From assembly GCA_038049695.1 (NCBI GenBank), contig CP142451.1, forward strand, positions 44,341,001 through 44,405,000: DNA of 64,000 bases, read 5' to 3'. This document shows, one piece after another, positions 1 to 11,878 of this stretch; positions within the stretch are counted from its first letter, which is position 1, and each line of letters starts with the position of its first letter. The stretch comes from Cinnamomum chago. Taxonomy: Eukaryota > Streptophyta > Magnoliopsida > Laurales > Lauraceae. The notes below the pieces were generated by a model. That model was not told the origin of the DNA and searched no databases. It worked only from the letters and a program-made list of their open reading frames with translations. Made by a program: the position numbers and the translations under genes.

Positions 1-1429
1 GTGACTGAGATCAGGGCCTAGTTATTGCTCTATCGCTTTAGTGATAGAGGACTTAGCTTCGTGTGGTTGCCATCTTGCCAGTTCCCGATTCCTTGGATAC
101 CCGACATGTTTTATATTGCTTACTTGCTTTCCGATAAATGATTCGTTTCCTTTATGAAAGTTGTTATTTAAACAAGTGTTAATATTCTCCAATGTAAATT
201 CAGTTATTATTATATTGCCTTCTGTTATTTATACCCGCACATGTTTTAAATGAATGCCGGTAGGGCGAATACCCATGCTTTTACATATGTTTCACACGAT
301 CGATGGTTTTACTAGATTTACGTGATTACACATGTTTTAAATGATTACCCGAATTGTTAAATATCCGTGCTTTGTTTTAAATGACACTTGTTTGCCAGAT
401 TCCTACGTCTATACCTGTTTTAAACGATACTTGGTTTGTTAAAAATCCATGCGTTGAAATATGTTTAAATGAACACTAGTTTTGTCAGATTTCTTTGGTT
501 ACACCTGTTTACATGAACACCCGGTTTGTTAAATATCCGTATTTCTACATAGGTTTCAAATGGACATTGGTTTTGCTAGACTGCTATGAATACCTGGTTT
601 GTTGTATACTTATGTTTTTACTTAAGTTTCAAATGAACGTTGTTTTGTCATACCACTATATTTATACGTGTTTTAGACTAACACCCGATTGTCAAATATC
701 TATGATTATAGATGATGTAAACGAACACATGTTTTATTAGATATTCATGTTTTTACCCATGCTTGAAATGAATACAGGTTTTCCCCAAGATTTCCGACTT
801 TTGCACCCGTTTAATTATATGCAGCATTTGATCGAATAGCATGATTTATCTTATGTTTTATTCTTCAGTATATTATTATCTTTTCATCCACCTGCCAGAC
901 CGTCGTGTCTGACCCACTACTTTTGGTACTCAGGTTCAGATTTCTTCGTCCTGAGTTGAGTGCTTGAGTTGGCTGTGGAGCCATGTTTTGGAGGTTGTTT
1001 TGTCGGCTATGTCATGTAGACATTGAGCTTGACATCGGAGCTACGTCATATTTGGGGTAGTGATTATAGCTTTTGTTGTATGGCTTTTATTAGCCTTTTC
1101 CTTGGGGTTTTTAATTAATGTACATTGATAATTGTAACTTGAACATATTTGGGAATGTAATATCCTGTTACTGTCAGCTCTGTAATTTATTGTGATGGTT
1201 ACTCCAGTCTGATATGATTCTTGATATAATAGCTTTGTGCTAAAGGTTGAACGCGACGCGGAATCCGATGGCCACGGACTTCGGGTCGCAACGCCACAAA
1301 TGCTTCCGCAAAATATTCAGAATGTGTTGGGATGTGTTGTCTTCACACACGCGGATCCTGGGAGAAGTAAAATACATTTATGCTTAATCCCATTTCCCGC
1401 CCCTGAGGTTCTGGTTCGGGGGCGTGACA
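1..1429 (+). mobile_element. GypB LTR, 3' part (left end outside window)
   Basis: This is the last 1.4 kb of a GypB LTR. It aligns along its length with the 3' part of the LTR at 45563-49436 and with the reverse complements of 3048-7286 and 18509-22830. It ends in GGGCGTGACA at 1429, the same terminus as the other copies. The next bases, CTAAT (1430-1434), should be one copy of the target duplication; the other lies left of the window. It carries the degenerate ~89-bp internal tandem repeat (about 245-790) and the terminal hairpin just before the end, here with one stem mismatch. No coding capacity. It interrupts element D'. Confidence 0.85.
245..790 (+). repeat. degenerate ~89-bp tandem repeat inside GypB LTR
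   Basis: Repeated units contain words such as TGTTTTAAATGAATACCCG, TTGTTAAATATCC and TTTGCCAGATT in a fixed order. The same array occurs in the other GypB LTRs. Units are diverged here. Confidence 0.7.
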
Positions 1430-1438
1430 CTAATAGTC

Positions 1439-1775
1439 AAAATAAATCTATCAAAAAAAAAAAAACTTCTCACTTTACCTCCTTTAACCTTGGAAATGAA
1501 AGAACTCTTGAAAAAGGTTGAAAAGTTAAACTTAAAGTTCAAAAGACAAAAAGAGGGAGGAAAAGATAAAAGAAATGAGAAGAATAAAAAGAAAATGAAA
1601 CACCAACTTCCAAAGACTAATCATCAATCTTAAGTATAAAATGGTCAAACCTCAAAGATATGATGTCAAGTCTAAAAGAACTCAATCTTTATCTCCTCTA
1701 GTTGGTGGGATTTCAAACATAGACTCGAAAGTTCAAGACCATAGATGGATACCTAAGGTTGGACCTTTAGACAAA
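1439..1775 (+). pseudogene. D' gag C-terminal remnant
   Basis: This is a broken lysine-rich reading frame. Its translation (for example MKELLKKVEKLNLKFK) parallels 33960-34260 of element D (MKELLNKVTKLNLKFK), down to a shared tail in which D reads DLRWIPKV and this copy reads RWIPKV. In copia elements of this type, a tail like this sits between the gag zinc knuckle and the protease. Stop codons and frame changes occur in this copy, for example the TAA near 1631. No zinc knuckle remains within the segment; it should lie left of the window. This is a remnant, not a working gene. Confidence 0.7.
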
Positions 1776-2694
1776 TACTAATGCATTTTAGTTAGTTAGG
1801 ACCAACCTTCTCTCATTGTTATATGTGTAGTTGGTCTTGAGTCTAGTACTTTCTACCTTTCTTAGTATCTTCTATAGGTTTCAGATTCATTTGTTTGAGT
1901 CTTACTTGTTGAAAATGCATTTTGAATTTAAAAGATACTTTATGATAAAATGCATGTTTATGATCAATTTAATTTGAAAAAGATTTTCTTAAAAGTTACA
2001 CTTTCATAGTCAATTGATTTGTTTTTCAAATTTGTTTATATTTGAATGGATTCATAGTCAACCCATATTTGTCAAAATTAAATGTTTTTGAAAAATGATT
2101 TTTCTTGGTCTTACAAGTCTTCATTATTTCAAATAGACATATTTATAATTGATTTCATAAAATCTCTTTTCTAAATTTTATTAAGCTTGTAGGATAGCTG
2201 GGTTAGGGGTAGATTGCTTGTAGAATGTCCCATATATATTCAGGCCTTTTTACTCTGAACCTGATCAGAAAATCAAGTTGACCCAGTTTGGCCGGTCGAC
2301 CGCATGAAGTGGCCGGTCGACCGGGCGTGCGTTCCCAGTGACTTAAAACTGTTAAGTCTGGGCTGGTTCTGTTTCAAACAGAAACCCTTTCTTTGTGCAG
2401 GTCGACAGCAGAGAACTCGGTTTCCTCTTCCTATTTGCTTCTTGAGTTGGTTCTCATCCTCCTTAAAACGTGATTAAGCTTATGTGGTTCCTTCATCCTT
2501 TCTCCTAGTTGATGACAGTTCCCTCTCTTGCAGCCATTCATCTTTTCCCATCATCTTCTCTAGGCTTTATCTCATCTCTAAGTCTGTAGATTACTGATAT
2601 CAGCTTCTTGAAGATTTTTTTTTCTTGCCAACATATCCAGAGATCGGATTTCATTCAGTCAAAATGCTGTGATATTGTGATCCAGCAGTCTGTG
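1776..2694 (+). other. D' internal noncoding segment
   Basis: The first 400 bases are AT-rich and resemble the post-gag part of D (words such as TTTATGATCAATT). From about 2190 the sequence differs from D and begins the module that leads to the Transposase_32-like ORF. It contains two CCGGTCGACCG words at 2291-2325 and a GTCGAC at 2401. I see no reading frame of substance. The 5-bp CTGTG at 2690-2694 is the left target duplication of the GypA LTR that follows. Confidence 0.6.
2291..2410. repeat. GTCGAC-type palindrome cluster in D' internal region
   Basis: CGGTCGACCG occurs at about 2293 and 2314, plus one GTCGAC at about 2401. It is the same word set as in the D LTRs (31498-31636) and the GypB LTR at 47100-47240. 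Confidence 0.7.
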
Positions 2695-3052
2695 TGTCGC
2701 GACCCCGGACCGGGCCCGAAGGACTAGTCCGGGATTGTAAGACCCCGACTCGAGAGAACTCGATTAGTATTAATTAAGTCATGTGTTAGTTCTAAGCTTG
2801 ATTAGTGATTTTGGCTTAGTTGGGTTTGGAATAGCTTTTGATATAGTCTTTGGGGAATTTTGATTGTCTTGTGTTAGTGGGATCCTTTGGGGGTTCCTTT
2901 TTATGACCTTGCATGCGCTTGAAGATTTATTGGAGATTTTGCATTCATTGTTTTAATCTCATCTTATTGGTATTATTAATCCCTACAACTTTCATGTTGA
3001 TCCCGTCCCCGTTCGAGATCCCGAAACCCGATTTCATAGCCTTGTGGTGTCA

Positions 3053-3079
3053 CGCCCCCGAACCGAAACCTCGGGGGCG
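3053..3079 (-). repeat. GypB terminal hairpin
   Basis: A perfect 9-bp stem, CGCCCCCGA paired with TCGGGGGCG, with a 9-nt loop, lies 5 bp inside the LTR 3' terminus. The same hairpin occurs at 18514-18540 and 49405-49431, and with one mismatch near 1398-1424. Confidence 0.85.
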
Positions 3080-3724
3080 GGAAAGGGATTTAAGCATAAA
3101 TGTATTTTACTTCTCCCAGGATCCGCGTGTGTGAAGACAACACATTCTGAATATTTTGCGGAAGCATTTGTGGCGTTGCGACCCGAAGTCCGTGGCCATC
3201 GGATTCCGCGTCGCACTCAACCTTTAGCACATAGCTAATATATCAAGAATCATATCAGACTGGAGTAACCATCATAATAAATTACAGAGCTGACAGTAAC
3301 AGGATATTACATTCCCAAATATGTTCAAGTTACAATTATCAATGTATATTAATTAAGAATCCCAAGAAAAAGGCTAATAAAAGCCATACAACAAAAGGCT
3401 ATAAACTACTACCCAAATGTGACGTAGCTCCGATGTCAAGCTCAATGTCTACATGACATAGCCGACAAAACAACCTGCAAAACATGGCTCCACAGCCAAC
3501 TCAAGCACTCAACTCGGGACGAAGAAATCTGAACCTGAGTACCAAAAGTAGTGGGTCAGACACGACGGTCTGGCAGGTGGATGAAAAGATCATAAATATA
3601 CTGAAGAATAAAACATATGATAAATCATGTTATTCGATCAAATGCTGCATATAATTAAACGGGTGCAAGGTCGAGAATCTCGGGGAAAACTTGTATTCAT
3701 TTCAAGCATGGGTAAAACATGAAT

Positions 3725-4320
3725 ATCTAATAAAACATGTGTTCCCTTACATCATCTATAATCATAGATATTTAACAATCGGGTATTCGTCTAAAACATG
3801 TTTAAATATAGTGGTTTGACAAAACAAACGTTCATTTGAAACTTAAGTAAAACACAAGTACACAACAAATCAAGTATCCATAACAGCCTGGCAAAACCAA
3901 AGTCCATTTGAAAGATATGTGAAAATACAGATATTTAACAAAACCGGGTATTCATTTAAAACCGGTGTAACCAAAGAAATCTGTCAAAACTAGTGTTCAT
4001 TTAAAACATATCTCAAAGCAGGGATATTTAACAAATCGGATATTCATTTGAAACCGGTATAAACACAGTGATCTGGCAAAACAAGTGTCATTTGAAACAT
4101 ATTTCAAAGCATGGGCATTTAACAATTCGGGTATTCATTTAAAAACAGGTATAAACATAGATATCTGACAAACCAAATGTCATTTACAACAAAGCACGGA
4201 TATTTAACAATTCGGGTATTCTTTTAAAACATGTGTAATCATATAAATCTAGCAAAATCATTGATCGTTTGAAACATATGTAAAAACATGGTTATTCACC
4301 CAACCGGCATTCATTTAAAA
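3725..4320 (-). repeat. ~89-bp tandem repeat in GypB LTR
   Basis: Degenerate head-to-tail units combine GATATTTAACAA, GGTATTCATTTAAAA and ATCTGGCAAAAC words. The equivalent array at 19245-19860 has clear 82-90 bp spacing. Confidence 0.7.
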
Positions 4321-5603
4321 CATGTGCGGGTACAAAGAATAGAAGACAATATAACAATAACTGAATTTACATTGGAGAATATTAACACTTGTTTAAATAA
4401 CAACTTTCATAAAGAAAATGAATCATTTATCGGAAAGCAAGTAAGCAATATAAAACATGTCGGGCATCCAAGGAATCAGGAACTGGCAAGATGGCAATCA
4501 CAAGAAGCTATGTCCTCTATCACCGAAGTGACAAGAGTATAACGGGATGTTGGTCTCAGTCACACAAGGTGAGGAGACTCAACGCAAATCATATATACAA
4601 TATAAATATACGGGAACGGGACCACGGTAGCGAACCGGGTATCGGGATCCAAACTGCAGCTGGCGGGACGGGAGAGGGATTTCCAAGTCGGTGGATCAAA
4701 CCGACAAGGTATCCAAGCTTAGTGATGCCGACTCATAGGTCAAAACCAATCGAGACATATGCAAGTAAATCAAGTACAGTAAATAAACGGGTAAAACGGG
4801 GGTGCTCAAGGGCACACTGTCATTTCATATCGGGAATACATCTCGGGACAAATAACTGTTACTAGAGTAACTTCAATGCTTTCGGGAAAACCAGTCATGT
4901 AATGCAAATCTCGGGAAAAGAGGTGAAACAATGAACTATAACAATTTCGGGTAAAAATATCGGTTTCAAGATCTATTTAAGTGAATAGGGGTCCCGTATG
5001 TCGATTATAACAATTACTTGGTACTCCTTGAGTTTGAAGACATTCCGGGCTCCTTATGCACTTTTACTACTTTCAAAACTTAAATGAGCTTATGGGTAGT
5101 ACTAGATGTTACAATAGCAAAAAGCAAGATTACAAACAGTCCATCTTAGGCATGACATTAATCCGGAAACATCGAGCAACCGATTCAGTCACCGAAAGGA
5201 ATAGAATCCGCGATAACCAAGGGAAAGACTTGTGTTTAGATATAAAGAAGATATCGCGTCGTTCCATCCCGTTCAAGATTGAAATGGATTGCACTTCGAT
5301 GCCACCGAACCAACCGTGAGGCGTGTCGGCTCAAGACATTCTCACACATGGTCCAAACAGTCCAAAAAGGGTAGTCAGGGTCCCACCTAAAACCACGAAT
5401 TAGTGTCTAAATCAACACCATTCTTTTCTTTTAGTTCCTTAGTCTTAGGGACCTTAGATTAGGGCATAATTGGTCTTAACACTAAGGTATATACCCCTAG
5501 GACTCATAGAAAGCCCAAAGGTTTCCAAAAATAAACAATATCAAATTTCACTCGGTCCGATCGATTGGTCGAAATTTCTGCACCAGCGTGACCCATGCCA
5601 GGC

Positions 5604-5760
5604 TGACCGCATCGCTCGAGCGAATCGAAGAGTTCGCTCGAGCGAACCCATCGGTCGAGCGGTTATTAAAATGCGTTCGAGCGACCAAGTAACTGGAAAA
5701 CCCGTAACCTTTTCTGGACAGGTCGCTCGAGCAAACTGTCATGGTCGCTCGAGCGAACTG
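5604..5760. repeat. CTCGAG-type palindrome cassette (GypB LTR)
   Basis: Perfect CGCTCGAGCG occurs at 5613, 5635 and 5746, with one-base variants between them. The last two lie in a larger inverted repeat, TTCTGGACAG (5712-5721) with CTGTCCAGAA (5758-5767). This GC-rich patch sits in AT-rich LTR sequence, downstream of the LTR promoter in the sense direction. Confidence 0.85.
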
Positions 5761-6849
5761 TCCAGAAACTGAATTCCGGGCAGTTCTGTTCCCCTCTTTC
5801 TCTTCCTTTTTCCTTTCCAACACTTATACAAATGAGTTTTTCCTTACTTCAACAACATCCTAATTACAATAAAACTCCCATCAAGACTTCAATGAATCAT
5901 TAAATCCAACCTCTTTCTTCACATTCAATCCCCAAACAAGGAGAGGAGTTCCCATCATAGACAAGGGTTCATTTGAGTCAACATTTATAGATAAACAAGG
6001 TCTATTGATCACATTTCCGTAACCAAAGATGTTTTAGCACAACTCTATAAATGAGTATCAATTTCAAATCAATGCAACTCATAAACATAACCATGATTAG
6101 CCAAACCAATCCTATTCTTTATAAAACCATATGAGTAAACTTGATCAAATGAAATGCATACCTCTCCAAGAGATTAACAAGATAGAAACCACCATTAATG
6201 TGCAAATTTCGAAATCCATATATATGTGACAAGGAGCATATGTGCAACATGTATCCAATGATCAAAATCAAGAAATAAACTTGGGATTTTCTCATAAAGC
6301 TTTGATAACATTAAAACCATCCATTCATCCACTTGCCTTGGGTTCCAATCTAGCAAAACAAGCTCCTAATCACCTCTCAAGCTCAAGATCCACAATCTCT
6401 ACAAAAACCCCCAAAAAAGCCCTAAAATGGGTTAAACAATGAAATGACAATGAAACCATTCAATAATCAAGGTGGAGCTTCTCTAAGGCTAGAAGATTAC
6501 AAATCTAGAAGATGAAGAAGAACACTTACTTGCAAGGTCCTCTAATGGCAATGGTAGGCTCAAGGAGATCTTGAAATGGATGATTTGCTCCACCAAAAGC
6601 TATTGGAAGGAAGCTCTCAATGAGATGAAGAAATGATGATCTCTAATCTCTTCTAGGTGCAAGCTTTGGATTGGATTGAGTGGTGGAGAGCAAGAGCAAG
6701 AAGAAGAAGAGAAGGAAGCCCTAACTTGTGTTTGTGCTGGAAAAATGAAATGGAAGAACAAGGTCTCCTCTTGTAGTAAGTGAGGAGTGGGCTCCACCAT
6801 GAACAATCCTAATTAGGCTGAAATCATCTCTATCGGGACTTCGGATGAA

Positions 6850-6880
6850 TTCGACGAAGAAGAAAGAAATGATCGTCGAA
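6850..6880 (-). promoter_or_regulatory. conserved TTCGACGA...TCGTCGAA inverted repeat
   Basis: Perfect 8-bp inverted arms are separated by 15 bp, followed by a conserved block (ATATCTAGTTTCCAAAAAGTATAT). The same arrangement is at 7379-7409, 13251-13281 and 16552-16582. It lies upstream of the TATA position in LTR sense, so it is a candidate promoter or enhancer element of the GypA/GypB group. Confidence 0.55.
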
Positions 6881-8304
6881 ATATCTAGTTTCCAAAAAGT
6901 ATATGTTTCGCGGGTTTCGAGAATATCGAGATTTGGGTACAGATTTGGTGTGAAATGACTGTTTTGCCCTCAAGGCCAAGAAATCGGGTTTTGGGTTCTC
7001 AAATGGATACGGGATCAACATGAAAGTTGTAGAGGTTACCAAAACAAGTCAAATGAGGCTAAAACAAGAATTATCAAGAATTTAGAATAACCACCAAATC
7101 ACGCGCAAAGTCACTAAAAGAACCCCCAAAGGGTCCCACAAATCACAAGGCCCTCAAAATTCCCCAAAACTAGAGAAAACCATTCTAGCTCGCAAACTCA
7201 ACCCAACAAATACTAATCCCACTAAAAGAAACTAATCCACAAATAAAACAACACTAATCCAAGAGATCAGGGGTCGGGTTCTCACATGAGGGCAAAACAG
7301 TCATTGTGTACAAAATCTGTACCCAAAACTTGATATTTCCGAAACCCGCGAAACATATACTTTTTGGAAACTAGATATTTCGACGATCACTTTTCTCTTC
7401 TTCGTCGAATTCATTAGAAGCCCCGAAAGCCATGAATCCAACCCAATTAGATTTCTAGTGGTGGAGCCCACTCCCCATTTGTGTATAAGGAAACCCTTTC
7501 CCCTTCCATTTTCTTTTTCCAGCACAAGAGTGAAAACTTAGGGTTTTCCATTGCCTACTTCTTGCTCTTGCTTTCCATCACCAAACTCACCACCAACCTT
7601 GCACAAATTGAGAGGAGGAGATCATCACCTTCTTCATCATCACCATAGCTCTCTATTGGTACCATTGCTAGAGAAAACCCTCCATTACAAGACTCCTTTT
7701 GAGCTCACCTTGTCCATTAGAGAACCTTGCAAGTAAGTAACCCTTCTCTTCTTCTAGAATTGTGTTCTCCTAGCTTAAGGGAATCTCCATCTTTGTTATT
7801 GAAGCTTCTTTCTTCCTATTCTATGTTTTGACTCTTTAGGGTGTTATTTTGGGATTTTCCTTGTAGCTTGGACCTTTGATTTAAAGGACATATTAGAGCT
7901 TGATTTGCTTACTACAGACCAAGGCAAGTGGATGAATGATTTTTCCTAAGCTTTCATTGATTTTGGATATTTTCCATTAATGCATAGTTATTGCTTTGTT
8001 TTGAAATGAATGCTCATGATAGGGTATTAATGGTACATTTATGGTCCAAGAGATGTGTTGGTTCATAGCATTTAATTCCTCTTGTTTTGTCTCAAATATA
8101 TATCTTATGTGAAATGGTTTCCTTCTTTATTTCCTTGTGATTGGATGTGATATGGATGGAGGAGAATGGGATGGATGTGGTGAAAGATTTGATGTTATTG
8201 GAATGGAGTTTTAGACTCCTCATCTGATGTATAAAAGTGGCTAAAAAGGGATTGTAGAAGGAAGAGATAGAGAGGAGCTGAACTGGTCCGGAATCAGTTT
8301 CTGG

Positions 8305-8605
8305 ACAGTTCTCTTGAGCGAACATGACACTTCGCTCGAGCGACCTGTCCAGAGAAGGGTTTGGGGCATTCCAGTAGCTTGGTCGCTCGAGCGACCAAGG
8401 GTACGCTCGAGCGACCAAGCTACCCTTGGTCGCTCGAGCGGACATCCCAGAACCTGTTCCAGAGAGTTGTTCGTTCGAACGCACTATAAACTTCGCTCGA
8501 CCCAATGAGTTCGTTCGAGTGACCTCAACTTCGCTCGAGCGAACCCACCCAGACAGCCGTTCCAGAGAGCTACTCGCTCGAGCGAAATCTCCAATCCGCT
8601 CGAGT
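8305..8605. repeat. CTCGAG-type palindrome cassette (inner GypA LTR)
   Basis: At least five perfect or near-perfect CGCTCGAGCG words (for example 8333, 8384, 8404, 8431) and several CGTTCGA/CGCTCGAC variants are separated by phrases such as CCAGAGAG. This is the largest cluster of this type in the window. Confidence 0.85.
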
Positions 8606-10103
8606 AATGAGCCTTGTGGGTCAAGGCTATGTTTGGGACCACGTTTAACTATTTCAACGTATTGGGACTATTCTTTGGGAACCCCTCTATGTCAAGGAAG
8701 TTTGCTAAGCAATGTATGAGGCCATTCGTGAAAGAAACCATATCACGAAGATGTCATTTGAGGCTTTGAAAATTCGGAGTGCATAAGGAGTCCGGAATGT
8801 CCCCAAACTCAAAGAGTACTAGATTGTTAGTAGACTGACATACGGAGCCCCTATTCACTTCAAATAGATATTTTTCTCGAAATGTCAATTGTTTACTGTA
8901 CTTTATCGATCCCGAGATTTATACTACGTGCCTTGTTTTCCCGAAAGCATTGAATTACACTTGATATAGCTACTTGTCTTGAAGTGCATTGCACCACATG
9001 AAATGATAACGTGCCTTGAGCACCCCCGTCTTGCCCGTGTATTTATTGTACTTGATTAATTGCATATGTCTCGATTGTATTTGACCTATGAGTCAGCACC
9101 ACTAAGCTTGGATAACCCTGTTGGTCTGATCCACCGACTTGGAGATCCCCCTCTTGTACCGCCAGCTGCAGTTTGGATCCCGCTACCCGGTTATTACCGT
9201 GGTCTTGTCCCGATGTCGCAGATTGCTACTGTGGTCCCCGATGCCCGGTTCGCTACCGTGGTCATGGATAGTATATGTATATGTATTTAAAAGATCCACT
9301 GTTTCTCCTCACCTTGAGTGACTGAGATCAGTGCCTAGTTATTGCTCTATCACTTTAGTGATAGAGGACTTAGCTTCGTGTGGTTGCCATCTTGATTGTT
9401 TCCCGTTTCCTTGGTTACCTTTACATGTGTTATGATGCATACTCGTATTTGAATAAATGTTTTATCTTGTTTAGAGAAATTGTCATTTAAACAGGTTCAA
9501 ATGTTTTTGGAGGTAAATTCACGTATTTTTCATATTGTCATTGTGTTTTATCCATTTGCCAAACCGTCGTGTTTGACCTACTCTTTGGTACTCAGGTCCC
9601 GTTGTTGGTTATCCCGAGGAGGAGTGCGAGGAGGCGGTCGTAGAACCGCAACAATTAGTTGAGTGGCGTGCTGATGACGTCATGTAGACGTTTGGTTGCT
9701 ATGAGAAACTTTATATGTTGGGAAACTATTTAACCATTCTTTGGATTGGTATTTTGGTTATATTGGCCTTATGGGCCTCTATTTTTGGGGAAATGTAATT
9801 AAATTATAATTGTATAAACTTTAACTTACTTTGGGTAACATGCTAATGATCATTGCTCATTCTGATTCGGTTTACACTCATGCTATTATCTTTATAATTT
9901 GAGATGGATTGAATATTTGATTTGCTACACGCTTCCGCACTTAAAAGAAATATTCATTTATGGTTGTGATATCCTCACCGCGGACACCTGTGGGAAATTA
10001 AATAAATATATGAAATCATTAAATGTTGTAGTATCATCATCATTAATAAATGTCCCGATCCCGGATCAGTCACGTGGGGGCCCGGTCCGGGGTCGCGACA
10101 GAC

Positions 10104-10115
10104 TGGTATCAGAGC
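10104..10115 (+). other. primer-binding site (tRNA-iMet type), inner GypA
   Basis: TGGTATCAGAGC lies 3 bp after the LTR end (10100). This 12-mer is the standard plant PBS complementary to the 3' end of initiator tRNA-Met. It fixes the LTR boundary and the orientation. Confidence 0.93.
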
Positions 10116-10261
10116 AAGACGTGTTTCAAGCAATTAAAAGAAACTAGAAATCCTATGGACGTGGCGAGGATTCGTTAGACTCTTCGTTAGCTAGTATCGT
10201 GTGAGCAATGTGTAACCCTTTATTTGATTTTTTATGTGCTAACAAGTTGTTTTGCAGCATC

Positions 10262-10916
10262 ATGCCTCCTCGTAAGAGACCAGTAAATGGCAACCCTTCT
10301 GCTAGCGATAGTGATCACACAGTTCCACTTGAAGAGGATAGAGTTGATAACAACCCACCAAATCAATTTCAGCAGATGATGCAGGCAATGCTTGACCAAC
10401 AGCGTCAAGCTAATGAGAATCAAGCTAGGTTGCAAGAACAAATGCTCAAAAGAGAGGAAGACCATGCTAGAGAATTGGCAAATATGCAGAGGCATTTATT
10501 GGAAGTGTTACAAAGAAGACCCGAGCCGATTCAACCTCAGCCCGCAATCGTTATCAATCAAAGGCAACATGACCCGAACGCTTTGTTTGAGCGGTTTCGG
10601 AAGAGAGCTCCGAAAGAGTTCCTTGGAATAGAAGATCCATTGGCTGCAGATGACTGGTTGGAACATACGGAGAACATCTTTGAGATTTTCCATTGTACCG
10701 AAGGTGAAAGAGTGAAGCTAGCATCATCTCTATTTAGCGGTACAACAGACAGATGGTGGAAGACGGTGAGGGAAGAATACAGAACCATGGCTGATGCAGA
10801 GGTTTGGGCAAACTTCAAGAGGCAATTTCATGATAAGTATGTACCCGCTCATATCAAGAAGCAAAAGGCCATAGAATTTCAACAGCTTGTGCAAGGAAGT
10901 ATGACAGTCCTCGAAT
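10262..10916 (+). pseudogene. gag: GypA gag (Retrotrans_gag), truncated
   Basis: This is the capsid/nucleocapsid precursor of the inner GypA element. The start MPPRKR is chosen because the other GypA copy has the same start at the same distance from the PBS (63962); an in-frame ATG at 10208 lies upstream. Residues about 35-85 are Gln/Glu-rich and heptad-like (coiled coil). From about residue 100 (FERFRKRAPKEFLG) the Retrotrans_gag fold follows, including DWLEHTENIFEIFHCT, WWKTV, FHDKYVPAHIKKQK and QGSMTVLEYL, typical of Tekay/Del-like chromovirus gag. The frame is open for about 218 codons, then runs into reverse-oriented LTR and stops at 10948. The zinc knuckle, protease, RT and integrase are all missing. 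Compositionally it looks recently functional. Confidence 0.9.
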
Positions 10917-11878
10917 ACCTCCTCGGGATAACCAACAACGGGAATTGAGTACCAAAAAGTGAGTCAAACACGACGGTTTGGCAAATGGGTAAAATACAAT
11001 GACAATATGATAATAAATGAATTTACCTTCAAAAGCAAATAAACCTATTTAAATAACAATTTCTATGAACGAGAGAAAACATTTATTCAAATACAAGTAG
11101 GCATTGTAAAACATGTAAGGTAACCAAGGAAACGGGAAACAAGCAAGATGACAATCACACGAAGCTAAGTACTCTATCACTAAAGTGACAAAGCAATAAG
11201 TAGGCACTGATCTCAGTCACTCGAGGTGAGGAGAAACAGTGGATCTTATAAATACATATACATATACTATACATGACCACGGTAGTGAGCCGGGCATCGA
11301 GAACCACAATAGCAATCTGCGGCATCGGGACAAGACCACGGTAATAACTGGGTAGCGGGATCGAAACTGCAGCTGGCGGGACAAGAGGGGGATCTCCAAG
11401 TCGGTGAATCAGACCAACAGGGTTATCCAAGCTTAGTGGTGCCGACTTATATGTCAAATAACAAATCGAGACATGTGTAAGTAAATCAAGTACAAGTAAA
11501 TAGACGGGCAGGACGGGGGTGCTCAAGGGCACACTGTCATTTCATGTGGTGCAATGCACTTCAAGACAAGTAACTATTTCAAGTGTAATTCAATGCTTTC
11601 GGGAAAACAAGGCATGTAGTATAAATCTCGGGATCGATAAAGTACAATAAACAATTGAAATTTCGGGTAAGGTATCGGGTTCAAGATTTATTTGAAGTGA
11701 ATAGGGATCCCGTATGTCGATCTAATAATAATTTGGTACTCTTTGAGTTTGGGGACATCTTGGGCTCCTTATACACTTTGAATTTTCAAAACTTCAATTG
11801 AAATCTTCGTGATATGGTTTCTTTCTCAAATGGCCTCATACATTGCTTAGTAAATCTCCTTTGACCAACAAAGCTCAT

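Larger units (their letters stand above)
3048..7286 (-). mobile_element. GypB solo LTR
   Basis: It runs from TGTCACGCCCCC (3048) to GGGTTCTCACA (7286), the reverse-complement termini of GypB, for 4239 bp. It lies within the LTR of the inner GypA element. The uninterrupted GypA copy near 60930 reads ...CCTTGAGGGCAAAAC, which defines the target. The duplications are TGTGG (3043-3047, one base changed) and TGAGG (7287-7291). Internal features are a terminal hairpin (3053-3079), an ~89-bp tandem repeat (about 3725-4320), a CTCGAG palindrome cassette (5604-5760) and the TTCGACGA/TCGTCGAA inverted repeat (6850-6880). No internal region survives. Confidence 0.92.
2736..10916 (+). mobile_element. GypA element (inner): 5' LTR, PBS and part of gag
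   Basis: The element begins TGTAAGACCCC at 2736 and reads through its LTR to CGCGACA at 10100. The LTR is split by the GypB solo LTR 3048-7286. PBS and gag follow, then the sequence switches within a few bases to reverse-oriented GypA LTR around 10917. The pol genes and 3' LTR are gone, together with part of the host LTR. The likely cause is one deletion using the shared word CCTCG. The preceding GGGAT (2731-2735) would be the target duplication; its partner was lost. Without the GypB insert the LTR is about 3.12 kb, close to the 3178 bp of the copy at 60624-63801. Confidence 0.85.

Noticed and set aside
3725-4320. Centromeric or other satellite array
   Set aside because: The ~89-bp units are confined to GypB LTRs at a fixed position and do not extend outside them.
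8305-8605. CRISPR-like pattern of a short palindromic word with spacers
   Set aside because: Words are 10-14 bp with irregular spacing and variants, in plant LTR DNA with no cas genes.
8092-8719. Open frames with Arg/Ser/Glu-rich repeats on both strands (for example 8092-8505, 8314-8508 and 8426-8719)
   Set aside because: They are translations of the CGCTCGAGCG cassette and its flanks inside an LTR. All frames on both strands stay open because the word is palindromic and lacks stops.
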